A program made the translations under genes and the position numbers. A DNA stretch of 64,000 bases from Tomocerus qinae. Taxonomy: Eukaryota; Arthropoda; Collembola; Entomobryomorpha; Tomoceridae. Under the pieces are notes generated by a model. It had not been told where the DNA came from and ran no database searches. It saw only the letters and a program-made list of their open reading frames with translations. The number at the start of each line of letters is the position of its first letter. Positions within the stretch are counted from its first letter, which is position 1. Where the stretch lies: assembly GCA_020055645.1 (NCBI GenBank), contig CM034546.1, positions 124,145,875-124,209,874 on the forward strand. The letters are read 5' to 3'. Shown one piece after another: positions 47,516 to 58,739 of this stretch.

Positions 47516-49306
47516 AAAAGGCAAAAAAACAGGGTTCCTTTTTTAAAAACGTACTTATTTTACCTTTTTTACAAAAAAGTACGTTCTTGTTCTCTGGATA
47601 GTATATTTATATATATACTAGCCGGTCACAGGGCCCAGGCCCTGTTATAAATAAAGCTAGTGTGTATTCCGGGGCAATATTGTAAGATGGATAGAATGTA
47701 TTTCAGAAACTTATTTCCCTCACCCACCTGGTGCGTGAGGGGAAGCAGTTTATTTGCTTGGTCGGATAAAACAATAAAACTTGGCAGCATAGACGTAAGT
47801 TGTAGGTAAACATCCCATCCAATGCAAAAGATGGAACATCCAACCCAATCCATCCCATAATCACCAAACACCCAAGAAAAGATCAACATCTTATCCAGCC
47901 CACCACCAATTCAAATAAAGTAATCCATCTAATATAGCCCATCCCCAGTTTTCAAATAAAGTACCATTACAGCCATCACCAACACATCCCTTTCAGCCAA
48001 TTCATACACCTGGATGGGGATGTTGGGTGTAATGGATGGGATGCTTACATCTAAAGGTGGGCAGTATGCACAATGATGAGTCAGATTAATGTAGACGTAA
48101 CATTATACCCCAAGTCAAAAATGTGACGAATAATGGGTGACCAGAGTAAGTACCGATAGTCACAATACAATTCCAACACAAAAATATTGGCCCTTGGTCG
48201 TAATAAGCTGAAGTTTTAGAAAATTTTGTTTTTTTGATTTGGAATAACTAATTACATATACTACCGTTGTATAGTGTCAATGCAAGGAAAATGTCAACTT
48301 CCATGACATTCATGACTATGACCAACGAAAATGGAATCACATTAAAGAAATATTCTATATTCATAAATATTCACCCACCTAAACTTTTTAAGGGCTACTT
48401 ATACTCTTCCTAATCCTATCATCATCACCATTTGTGACGTCATATTAGAAGTCATAATTTTATGATAATAAATTTCTTTAACACAAGTGACAGATTCAAA
48501 ACGTACACATTTGAAATAAAAAATAGTTTACCACTTCATCCTGCTCTGAATATTTTCTATTTAAGATTGGACTTAGTTTTTCTATTTAAGACATTTTTAA
48601 CCTCCTATTAGCTTAAAACCATTCGCGAATTGAAAAAATATAGTTTTATTATGAATAGCCAATTTTTAAACTTTCCTGCGTATAAAATAAGGTCACGGCA
48701 CGGTGTATTAAATCGAAAGAAAGAGTATCAACTACCACGTCCCACAACAGTGACTTTCATAATTTTATCACCGCGCAAGCGTGTATGCATAAAACCAAGT
48801 TCTATCTGGATGGAATTTAGCATCTTCAGCAAATAAACCAAATTGTGTTGTTACTACATTTTGAAATAACGGTACGGTGGCCGAGAAATAACATTCATAA
48901 TTTCATAACATCCGTACACACAAACATCCGCACACACAAACATACAACATACAACAATGACGTTTGTATTATAGAGTGATATATTTATGCTTCGATAGGA
49001 TTTGTATAAATAACATTCATTATTAAAAACGATATCTATAAGCTAAAAGGTCATTTACTACTTTTCAATGATAACAATTGTTTTGTTGTAAAACCTAATT
49101 CTTTCCTTTTTTCCTAAGGGCTTCTATAAAAATAAACATCAAACCAAATTTTAACCCTTTGAGCTGGGCATGTTCACGTCTTAATTAGAATATCAGTTCT
49201 TTATGTAAAATTGAAGTAGGTGCAGTATATACGTTTCACTACATGGACCATAACCATAGGTTTCTACCAAATGAGATACGGATTTCTTTAAATACAAATT
49301 TCACAG
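47516..49306. other. Unmatched sequence inside cassette 2, then GST downstream flank
   Basis: 47520-49080 has no counterpart in the other cassettes and no recognisable gene. From about 49085 it resumes the GST 3' flank (AAGGGCTTCTATAAAAATAA). Confidence 0.5.
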
Positions 49307-50709
49307 GTTGCAGGTTGTAGTACATAATCTTCTTAACGCGGTCACTTTTTCCACAACCCTTTTAGCTCCGTCGAAACTCGAAAGAAGCTAAAATTAAAGC
49401 AGCGTTGCCGATAAGCTTATGCATAAAGATATTATTTAAAGTTATGTTTTGGAAAACATAGTGCAGATATTATAAGCTGTCCCGGGTTCAGGTACATTGT
49501 ATGTAAACTGCTATGACTATGACATTTCTACAAAGTTAAATAGTGTACTGCTCAGACTGACATATATTTTTTGGTATGACTCGAAACTGCATTTACATGA
49601 TCTTCTATTGCCAATGTATAATGTGTATGTTCAAGAATAAGTAGAATTTTCATTCCAAAATGGCTAGCTTATAGATTATTAACGCGCGAATAGAATTGTC
49701 TGTTAAATAAATAATTATTCATTAACTTAAATAGCAGGTTTGGAATTTATGAGTTCGCTTCGTACTACTATTTATGAAAATCCGTGCGAACTCCTTGAAA
49801 AGTTGTATAGGTAAGCTAAATCCCTGCAATTTTAAAAGATGCATTCAAATAAGTCATCCTTATTTATGCGTTTTTACAATTTTTAAAATAGGAACAGCAA
49901 TACATATCTGTAAAATTGAAACTGGCAATTAATAATAAGTTACTTGATACAAGAGATTCCAAAAATATTTAGAAAGAGAAGAACATAACAGCCCTAAAAT
50001 ATCAATACGCGAGAAATGAAATCAATTTACAAACCTATATTATTAAGCTTGGAAAATATGCGCCAAATCATTGTACAAATTGACTGAAATTTTAATTGAT
50101 TTTGTTATAGCAGCTTTGATCGCTTCTGAATTTAATTTAGACCAGTTTTAGTTTAGATATTATGACAAAACGAATTTTAGTAGACAGCTAAATGTATTTA
50201 GAATGGAAACAATATCTGTAGTGCACAAATAGTTGTGCATAGTCATAGTAAAAGCACTTATTGTGAATTATAGTAAATATATTTTATAAAGTTATTCAGC
50301 TGCTGCAGTAGAATACAAATATATAGTAGTTGTGGTAGTAGTAGAGAGGTAATATTTTTAAGAAATTATTGTTACTATATACATATGTTATAGTTGTTAA
50401 ACTTGCATTTGCATTATTTAGCTAAATAATATTGATACAATTATCTATGCAATTTTAAAACATTACGTTATAGTAGCATAATATGTGCAGTTGTTTTAAG
50501 TAGGACTCAGTGTAATAGTTATACTGCGTAATACATGAATTAGTGTGTGTTACAGTTTATGTATGACGAACATTTTAAGAATAATACTACTTGAAGCAAA
50601 TCACGGCAACGCTGTAGTCTAAATTTTACCCAGGTAGTGGCCGCTGAGGAAATAAGGGTCTACTAATGCGACAGAAATAGAAAGGTTTTAGGCATAATAA
50701 CCTATGTCC
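49307..50709. mobile_element. 1.4-kb insertion with 9-bp target duplication
   Basis: ATTTCACAG occurs at 49298-49306 and again at 50710-50718. The other cassettes read straight through this point (ATACAAGTTTCA-AGCAGGAACCC), so the 1403 bp between are an insertion. It has no clear terminal repeats or coding frames; GCAGCGTTGCCG near the left and CGGCAACGCTG near the right are inverse to each other. Confidence 0.7.
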
Positions 50710-51693
50710 ATTTCACAGCAGGAACCCTAAAAAGGTTTTCAAACTAAATATAGAGCATTATACTGCAATGCAAATGCCTTATTTATTGAATTTATAACTC
50801 ATTTTTCAGATTTATAGTATTAAAAATATTTTAGATATGTTTTTAGACATAGGTATGCCGTCTCTGTTCATATATAATGTGCAAAGGTATTTACTTTGTT
50901 ACATATGTATATACTTATAAAAAGGGTAATAGAGCAACGTTCGACCAGTAGTAGTGCTTGACTTTAACCTCGAGTCTAATAATCTTTTTAAAAATAGCCA
51001 TTCCACCGAAAGAAATGCTTATCAACAACAATCAAGTTTCAAATTGGCTTGAATTTAGTTTGACCTACGGAAGAAGCATCGAAAGACCTCTGACCTTTCT
51101 GGTTCTACCTTGCTTTAAAATCCAAACATCAAAAATTGGCGTATCTACAAATTAAGGTGACAATTAAGATTTTATTAAGTTGTAATTGTAATCTGGTATA
51201 CAAACGTGACATGAATGTAAAATAGACCAACATAAAAAAAAATTTGGGATTGAATATATGTTTGTGTAACTCCCTTGGGACATGGAAATTCCAATGGAGA
51301 ATCTTAGGAACACATTAACGACAAAAAAATTCTAAAAACTCAGTTTCAATTTTTATGGTGCATACGCATAAAAATAACTATGTAGTAGTAACTAGAATAT
51401 ATTTTTATAACGTGTGAGATATAGACTAAACAATTAATACAAAAGTTTTACAATTTTGATTTTTGATAATTAAGTATAATTATTTTAAAATCAAAACTCC
51501 AAAGAATGGAAATTTTAAGTTTTTTCCGTACAATGGAATTGAGTACAAACTGTAGCACAAATCGAAGTAAAACTTTGGCATGTTAACTAATGTTTAGTTA
51601 TAATAATTTCTAATTTTTAGTTAGATATAGGTACCTAGAGATAGATTCAAACTCAAAGGATGTATTATATAATTAAGATTTATTTAACAGATA

Positions 51694-52251
51694 ATGAATT
51701 TGAAGGCTTGCCGTGTGAAGACAAATTTTAAGGTCATCTTGATCCTTTCAATTTTAAGTGGCCATTTTCTTCCAACATCCTCAGTGTCAACTTGCTGTGA
51801 CTACACAAGGGGAGGTCAACGTGTGATGCTATCAGGTGATGAAGATGAAGAAGTCTTTTTGGTTTTAACATGTTGTAGGTGTAAGATTGCAGATCAGAAT
51901 ACCTATGTCAACCTCTTTGGCACCAGCACTGCTATCAACACTCTAACCGTAGACCAAATACAAGAGATCCCTTTTTGTGAGGGTATCGACGATGTTACTC
52001 TCCGATGCCCTGGATTCGGATCGGGTACATATCAAGCAAAAGTCAGCAACGAAGACTGCATCTATTTAATCTTTGAGGAAGCTGGTGTGGCTAAATGCAA
52101 AATGTGGATAGAAAATATGGCAATGTATACCAAATATGGTTTTGACATGTCGAAAGTCAACACCCAGGCAGTTGCAGGCGCTGCTAAACTGAGTGATGCA
52201 GAGATAAAAGCACTGCCCAATTGTACCCCTGCCGGGACTCTAAGGAACTAA
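51694..52251 (+). CDS. Cysteine-rich secreted protein 2
   Basis: Single open frame of 185 residues. The start is MNLKACRV; the extra Met seen in the paralogues is lost because ATGATG is ATAATG here. A hydrophobic stretch (FKVILILSILSGHFLPTSS) is a signal peptide, with cleavage expected just before STCCDY. The mature part has CC, then LTCCRC, single cysteines in PFCEG, RCPGFG, EDCIY, AKCKM and LPNC, ten in all. An acidic insert (SGDEDEEV) replaces a short stretch of the paralogues. The last 80 residues (GTYQAKVSNEDC to TPAGTLRN) are nearly identical to copies 3 and 4. No known family is recognised; an extracellular role is likely. Copies 1, 3 and 4 are at 45.8, 54.6 and 58.2 kb. Confidence 0.85.
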   Translation: MNLKACRVKTNFKVILILSILSGHFLPTSSVSTCCDYTRGGQRVMLSGDEDEEVFLVLTCCRCKIADQNTYVNLFGTSTAINTLTVDQIQEIPFCEGIDDVTLRCPGFGSGTYQAKVSNEDCIYLIFEEAGVAKCKMWIENMAMYTKYGFDMSKVNTQAVAGAAKLSDAEIKALPNCTPAGTLRN

Positions 52252-52473
52252 AACCAAAATCAGTTCTTTTGACTTTCTCGCAAAAAAATTATGTCGTATG
52301 TTATACTAATTGTGTCCAGTTTTGAATGGCATGGATGGAATCAGTAATTAAACTCTGTGAGATATTATGGAAAGTGCTATGTACAAAATTAATTGATTTG
52401 ATCCCAATATCCGGCACATCTCTTTTTATATGTTTGCATCATTTTGTATTTTATGTCCTACGTATTCATATTG

Positions 52474-52800
52474 AGCCCCAGCAATAAACTCTTCAATGAA
52501 ATGTATTGTGTCTCCAATTAATATAAATTATTCTTGGTTTCTTTTCTCCGGTCCTAATTTCCTTTGGAAGCATATTGAATGGGAGATATGGCCCTCGTCG
52601 GTTTTAATTTCCAGGCTAATTCATTTGAAAGATTTGGTTTGCGCTTTAACAATAGGTTCACCAGTTCGCCCTTTTCGCATATTTGAATTGAAAGCAGAAT
52701 TTCTACATAAAAATTAAATTTGTTAAAAGTTCAGGAATTTGCTTTGTTAATCGCACTTTTTATTCAAGCCACTGCTTGAAAAAAAGTTTCATTGGCTGAT
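52474..52800 (-). pseudogene. Sulfotransferase B fragment, cassette 3
   Basis: Same broken structure as at 46611: exon 3 end words (CCCCAGCAATAAACTCTTCA), CTTTTCTCCGGTCCTAATTT, then intron 2-like sequence and a truncated end where the GST upstream flank resumes (GATAAATACGATAATGACGC). Confidence 0.85.
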
Positions 52801-52987
52801 AGACATTTATGATTTAAATTTCCAAGAGATAAATACGATAATGACGCTCTATTTACAATTACATTTCAATTCATCCTTCGGTATGTTACAACCCTTCGGT
52901 ATCCATATACAATTCATACATAGGTAGTTAGCTCACAGTGAGTAGCCAGAAACACCGTCAATTAAATGAATGTGCAGACTATATATA

Positions 52988-53140
52988 TGCTGGTCCATTT
53001 CGTTACTCAATTTAAGGCGGGTTTAGACATGAAGTTAATAACAATTAAACTTACCTTCCCTCCAAAAATTCATTCACGCTGTGCAGAATGAGCCCAAACT
53101 GAAAGTTTGTTTAGAAAATACACATAAAACTCAATTCTAA
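52988..53140 (+). pseudogene. GST fragment 2 (exon 3 end), cassette 3
   Basis: Matches the end of GST exon 3 from CATTTCGTTACTCA to CTCAATTCTAA, with frame-breaking indels (for example TTAATAACAATTAAAC) and no exon 1. Confidence 0.85.
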
Positions 53141-53383
53141 ATTCTGATGGATATTTTATTATTATATCCAAATAATAAAAAAACTATTTGAAAACATTTT
53201 GAAAGTTATTCATATTTATTTGTGCTACCTCGTTATTATACTTCAATAAGATAAAATAGCATTCATTGTTTAAAACTATACCTAAAAGTCGAAAGAAGGT
53301 TTTTTACCACTTTTCTAGGATAAAACAAAATTGTTGTGAAACTTAATTATTTCCATAAAATCTTTCATAAAAAACATAATATT

Positions 53384-53444
53384 TATTTATTTATTTATTT
53401 ATTTTATGATGACGCTCCCTACGGGCATTTTGCCCATGGAGCCA
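53384..53444 (-). mobile_element. Short retroposon tail with 17-bp target duplication
   Basis: On the minus strand it reads GGGCAAAATGCCCGTAGGGA and GCGTCATCAT followed by an (AAAT)n tail. ATAAAAAACATAATATT flanks it at 53367-53383 and 53445-53461. This is the signature of a 5'-truncated non-LTR retroposon or SINE copy. The other cassettes lack it. Confidence 0.85.
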
Positions 53445-53763
53445 ATAAAAAACATAATATTATTTTAGCTTTGACGTGTTCAGTATATAGAATGCCAGTT
53501 TTGTTATGCAAAATTGAAATAGGTGCAGTACATATATCTTTTACTACAAGGTCCCTAACCGTAGATATCTCCAAAGGAGATAGGGATATCTTTCAATAGA
53601 AGTTTCACAGCAGGAACCCTGAAAAGGTTTTCAAACTAAATATAGACTCAATACTCTAAAAAATGTTTACACCCTTAACATTTTTAGATATTATTAAAAA
53701 ATATTTTAAATACGTTTTTAGGCAAAGTTTAGATGTGCAGTCTCTGTCCATACAACGGGGAAA

Positions 53764-53787
53764 GGTTAGGTTAGGTTAGGTTAGGTT
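53764..53787. repeat. Interstitial (TTAGG)n tract
   Basis: Four to five copies of the arthropod telomere repeat in a cassette flank, at a point where the paralogues read AAAGGTTAC or AAAGGATAG. Confidence 0.85.
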
Positions 53788-54574
53788 GTTACCAGCACTG
53801 GTCGGACCCTGCAGTGCAGTAGTACTTGCCTTTAGCTTCGAGTCTAATAATCTTTTTAAAAATAGCCATTCCACCCAAAGAAATGCTTACCAACAATCAA
53901 GTTACAATTTGGCTGGAATTTAGTTGGACCTAAGGAAGAAGAATCGACCGACCTCTGCTTATTCTGGTTATAGACCTAGTTTTAAAATCCAAACGTAAAA
54001 ACTGGCATATTTACAAATTAAGGTGAAAATTAAGATTTTATTAAGTTGTTATCTGGTGGACAAACGCGACATGAATGTAAATATACCAGCATTAAAAATG
54101 GGGATATATTTATAATTTATAATTTGGGGATTGAATATATCCTTTTGAAACTCCATTGGGACATGGAAATTCCAATGGAGAATCTTAGGAACACATTAAC
54201 GACAAAAAATTCTAAAAACTCTGCTAAGTTCCAATTTTTATGGTGCATATGCATAAAAATAACTATGTAGTAGTAACTATAGAATATATTTCTATAACAT
54301 ATGACATATAAGCTAAAAAAATAATACAAAAGCTTTACAATTTTGATTTTTATAAATAAACTTTATAAATAAACTATAAACTTTAAAGAATGGAAAATTT
54401 AAGTTTTTTCCGTACAATGGAGTTGAGTACAAATTGTAGCAAAAATAGAAGTAAAACTTTGGTATTTTAACTAAAATTTGGTTATAATAATTTGTAATTT
54501 TTAGTTAGATATAGGTACTTAGAGATAGATTCAAACTTAAACGATATATGTTATAATTAAGATTTATTTAACAG

Positions 54575-55129
54575 ATGATGAATTTGAAGGCTTGCCGTGT
54601 GAAGAAAAATTTTAGGGTCATCTTGATCGTTTCAATTTTAAGTGGCAATTTTCTTCCAACATCCTCAGTGTCAACTTGCTGTGACTACAGCAAGGGAGGT
54701 CAACGTGTGAAGACAGCAGCTGATCCTATCTATTTGGTTTTAACATGTTGTAAGTGTTGGATTCCAAACTGGGAGACGTATGTCAATCTTTTTGGCGGCA
54801 GCCTTACTGCTGTCAACGTTGTAACCGAAGCCCAATTGGCCGATATCCCTACATGTGAGGGTGCCGCCGCAGCTACTGGGCAATGTCCTCAATTCGGAGT
54901 GGGGACATATCAAGCAAAAGTCAGCAACGAAGACTGCATCTACATAATCTTTGAGGACGCCGGTGTGGCTAAATGCAAAATGTGGATAGAAAATATGGCA
55001 ATGTATACCAAATATGGTTTTGACATGACAAAAGTCAACACCCAGGCAGTGGCAGGCGCTGCTAAACTGAGTGATGCAGAGATAAAAGCACTACCCAATT
55101 GTACCCCTGCTGGGACTCTAAGGAACTAA
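54575..55129 (+). CDS. Cysteine-rich secreted protein 3
   Basis: Intact frame of 184 residues beginning MMNLKACRVKKNF. Signal peptide as in copy 2. Differences from the others are concentrated in the middle: KTAADPIY after GGQRV, KCWIPNWETYVNLFGGS, and CEGAAAATGQCPQFG. All ten mature cysteines are present. The C-terminus KALPNCTPAGTLRN has an N-C-T glycosylation sequon common to all copies. Immediate 5' flank matches the shared promoter block; a TTAGG tract and a retroposon lie further upstream in the cassette. Confidence 0.85.
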   Translation: MMNLKACRVKKNFRVILIVSILSGNFLPTSSVSTCCDYSKGGQRVKTAADPIYLVLTCCKCWIPNWETYVNLFGGSLTAVNVVTEAQLADIPTCEGAAAATGQCPQFGVGTYQAKVSNEDCIYIIFEDAGVAKCKMWIENMAMYTKYGFDMTKVNTQAVAGAAKLSDAEIKALPNCTPAGTLRN

Positions 55130-55348
55130 AACTACAATCAGTTCTATTGACTTTCTGACAAAATAATATGTCGTTTGTTATACTAATTGTGTCTAGTTTT
55201 GAATGGCATGGATGGAATCAGTAATTAAACTCTGTGAGATATTATGGAAAGTGCTATTTACAAAATTAATTGATTTGATCACCAATATCCGGCACACATT
55301 TTATTAATATCTGCATCATTTTGTATTTTATGTCATACGCATTCATAT

Positions 55349-55660
55349 TGAACCCCAGCAATAAATTCTTCAATGAAATGTATAGTGTCCCGAAATAATA
55401 TAAATTATTCTTGGTTTCTTTTCTCCTAATTTCCTTTGGAAGCATATTGAAAGGGAGATGGCTCTCGTCAGTTTTATTTCCTGGCTAATTCATTTGAAAG
55501 ATTTGATTTCTTTAACAATAGGTTCACCAGCTCGCCCTTTTCGCATATTTGAATTGAAAGCAAAATTTCTATATAAAAATTTAAATTGTTTACTAAGTTC
55601 TGGAATTTGCTTTGTTAATTGCACGTTTTATTCAAACCGCTGCACTGCTTGAAAAAAGTT
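55349..55660 (-). pseudogene. Sulfotransferase B fragment, cassette 4
   Basis: Same residue of exon 3 and intron 2 as the other fragments (CCCCAGCAATAAATTCTTCA; GCATATTGAAAGGGAGATGG), with a further deletion in CTTTTCTCC-TAATTTCC. Confidence 0.85.
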
Positions 55661-55864
55661 TTATAGGCTAATTAATATTTATGATTTACATTTCCAAGAG
55701 ATAAATACGATAATGACGCTCTATTTACAATTACATTACAATTAATTACAAGTGTTGTCATTCTTTTTGACTAGCTTAGCCCAAATGGACATAGATCACA
55801 AAATATTCGGTACTCTACTAGTCTATATTTGTGAATCTGTGAAATTACTACTAAATTCTTCAAA

Positions 55865-56285
55865 ATACCGCATTGCTGACTTATTTTGATATGCGAGGTC
55901 TAGAAGAGCCAATCCGTTTGTTAATGGTCCTCGCTGGACAACCTTTTGAAGACGAAAGTTTTCCTTTGTGCAATTTAAGTTCATAATTCCGAGAAAAAAG
56001 GTTTGGAGAACATCAAAATAAGGAAAAAGGGAAAAAAGAACTCCCTTTTTAAAAACGTACTTATTCTACCTTTTTTGTAAAAAAGGTTCATTCTTGTTTG
56101 CTGGATAGTAGGAGACAACATTAAATGCATGGGCATATATAATGCTGGTATTTCGGTTACTCATTTTGAGACGACTTTTGACATGAAGCTAACTTACCTT
56201 TCCTCCAAAAACTCATTCATGCTCTGCAAAATCAACCCAAATTTAAAGTTTGGTAAGGAAATCGACCTAAAATTCAATTCTAAAT
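55865..56285 (+). pseudogene. GST fragment 3 (exon 1 and part of exon 3), cassette 4
   Basis: Exon 1 copy begins ATACCGCATT, where the start codon ATG has become ATA and bases are missing after it; LTYFDMRGL-EEPIRLL is still readable. Exon 3 copy at about 56098-56285 keeps GDN-, VTHFETTFDMKLT and QNQPKFKVW-like sequence with indels. Exon 2 is missing. Confidence 0.85.
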
Positions 56286-57413
56286 ACTGTAGTAGAATAG
56301 AAAGTAATATAGTTGTCAAATGGATATTATTTTATCATTAAATCCAAATAGTATTTTTGCTATTTATGCTTTGGTAAGAAATGTATAAATAGCATTCATT
56401 AAAAACGATATCTACAAGCCAATAGAAATCTGTCTTTTACTACTTTTCAATTGTTTTATTGTGAAACCTTCTTTTTCCCTAAAATGGGCTTAGTATAAAA
56501 ATAAACATCAATCTTTTGTGCTGGGGTGCTTCACGTCTTAATTAGATGTCAGTTTCTTTATGTGAAATTGAAATAGATGCAGTACATACGTTTTACTACA
56601 TGGACCTTAACTATAGGTATCAATCAAATGAGATAGGGATTTGTGTAAATACAAGTTTCACAGAAGGAACCCTAAAAAAAGGTTTTCAAACTAAATGTAG
56701 AGCATCATACTGAAATGCACATACATTATTTATTATAAATTTAAAACTCAACACGCATTTTTAGATACTTTTTAGTCAAAGGTTAGATATACAGTCTCTG
56801 TCCCATACCAATTAAGGGGAAAGGATAGTTACATTGAATAAAAAGGGTCCGACCAGAAGTACTTGCCTTCAGCTTCTGGTCTAATAATCTTTTTAAAAAT
56901 AGCCATTCCACCCAAAGAAATGCTTACCAACCATCAAGTTACAATTTAGATGGAATTTAGTTTTACCCAAAGAAGAAGCATCGAGCGACCTCTAATCTTT
57001 CTGGTCCTGCCTAGTTTTAAAATCCAAACATCAAAAATTGGCGTTTCTACTAATTAAGGTGAAAATAAAGACTTTTATTTATTTGTAATTATTGGTATTG
57101 ATATATACAACATAAATCCAAATAGCATTAAATATTTTTGGTAATTGAATTCATTTTTGCGAAACTTTATAAGACATGGGAAATCTAGCGGACAACAAAA
57201 AATCTACAACAAAAATATTCTAGAAATTTTGTTGTTTTATGTTTCAATTTTTATGGTTCATACGCATGAAAATAACTATGTAGTAGTAATTAGAATTTCT
57301 ATAACGTATGATATAGAAATTAGAATTAGGTATATATAGACTAATAAACAAATAATACAAAAGCTTTACATTTTTGATAAATATTATTTTAAGTATGGAC
57401 TTCACAAATACAT

Positions 57414-57811
57414 AGCAACCACAAGGGAGTATCAAAATGCATGTTAAAACTGTCGTTGCATTTGGTGGAATTCCTCCCGAACCAAGCAGTTGATTTTGAT
57501 GATACTTACAGATTTGGATTCCAGGAATATCCAGCAACAGATTCTATACTTCTAATGTATGTCATTGTTCCTTTAAATAATTTTAAAAAAATCTAATTTC
57601 TAAAGAAATTTTTAAATTGCCTCGTTTTTAGGAATTTGATTTTTTGAAAACCATTTAAAGGAACAATATCAAACATTAGAATCATAGATTCTGTTACTGG
57701 ATATTCCTGGATTCCAAAAATGTAACCCAAAATTGGGCTCATCCTCCGGGTGAATAAAGCCCGATGTAAAACATTTTATAACATGCATTTAGATAGGCCA
57801 GTTTGGTTGCG
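57414..57811. mobile_element. Foldback element with about 190-bp inverted arms
   Basis: Left arm AGCAACC, AAAATGCATGTTA, TCCTCCCGAA, GGATTCCAGGAATATCCAG; right arm has the inverses CTGGATATTCCTGGATTCC, CATCCTCCGGGTGAA, AACATGCATTT and GGTTGC. The centre of symmetry is near 57612. A related arm occurs at 42260-42410. Confidence 0.8.
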
Positions 57812-57946
57812 GATACTATACAGACGTGTGTGGAGAGGCTCCTTAAAAACAAAACTCCAATGAATGGAAATTTTAAGTTTTTCCCTCACAATGGAATTGA
57901 GTACAAAATTTTAGCACAAATAGAAGTAAAACTTTGGTATTTTAAC

Positions 57947-58073
57947 CAGGGCCGCAGCGAGGGGGGGCACCGGGGCCCGTGCCCCCCCCCGAAAAGAATA
58001 AGAATAACAGCGCGAAAATTATCTATTTTTTTCTTGGTGCCCCTCCCGAAATTTTATTCTGGCTGCGGCCCTG
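57947..58073. mobile_element. hAT-type MITE upstream of cysteine-rich gene 4
   Basis: Perfect 11-bp ends CAGGGCCGCAG and CTGCGGCCCTG. Exact 8-bp target duplication ATTTTAAC at 57939-57946 and 58074-58081. The paralogous flanks read through (GGTATTTTAACTAA). The 127-bp interior is GC-rich at both ends and non-coding. Confidence 0.95.
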
Positions 58074-58184
58074 ATTTTAACTACTATTTGGTTGTAATAA
58101 TTTCTAATTTTTAGTTAGACATTTACGTACTTAGAGATAGATTCAAATTTGAACGATATTAAAATTACAATTTATTCAACAGAG

Positions 58185-58739
58185 ATGATGAATTTGAAGG
58201 CCTGCCGTGTGAAGACAAATTTTAAGGTCATCTTGATCTTTTCAATTTTAAGTGGTCATTTTCTTCAGGCACCCTCAGAGTCAACTTGCTGTGACTACAG
58301 CAAGGGAGGTCAACGTGTGGCGACATCTTATGTTGATACTATCTTTTTGGTTTTAACATGTTGTAAGTGTTGGATTGCAAACTGGGAGACGTATGCCAAC
58401 CTTTTTGGGGCCAGCCTTACTCCTATCAATATTGTAACCTCGGCCCAATTGGCCGATATCCCTACATGTGAGGGTGGCGCAGCTACTGGAGAATGTGCTT
58501 GGTTCGGATCGGGTACATATCAAGCTAAAGTTAGCACCGAAGACTGCATTTACATAATCTTTGAGACTGCCGGTGTGCCTACCTGCAAAATGTGGATAGA
58601 AAATATGGCAATTTATACCAAATATGGTTTTGACATGTCGAAAGTCAACACCCAAGCAGTGGCAGGCGCTGCTAAACTGAGTGATGCAGAGATAAAAGCA
58701 CTGCCCAATTGTACCCCTGCTGGGACTCTAAGGAACTAA
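58185..58739 (+). CDS. Cysteine-rich secreted protein 4
   Basis: Intact frame of 184 residues from ATGATG. The open frame extends a few codons upstream, but the ATG pair matches copies 1 and 3. Signal peptide ends near PSESTCCDY (paralogues TSSVSTCCDY). Variable middle: ATSYVDTIF, KCWIANWETYANLFGAS, CEGGAATGECAWFG. STEDC replaces SNEDC and VPTCKM replaces VAKCKM; the ten mature cysteines are kept. A hAT-type MITE sits 110 bases upstream of the ATG. No sulfotransferase or GST fragment follows it, so the array pattern ends here. Confidence 0.85.
   Translation: MMNLKACRVKTNFKVILIFSILSGHFLQAPSESTCCDYSKGGQRVATSYVDTIFLVLTCCKCWIANWETYANLFGASLTPINIVTSAQLADIPTCEGGAATGECAWFGSGTYQAKVSTEDCIYIIFETAGVPTCKMWIENMAIYTKYGFDMSKVNTQAVAGAAKLSDAEIKALPNCTPAGTLRN

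Noticed and set aside
58353..58655. 100-codon frame antisense to cysteine-rich gene 4
   Set aside because: Shadow of the sense coding sequence.
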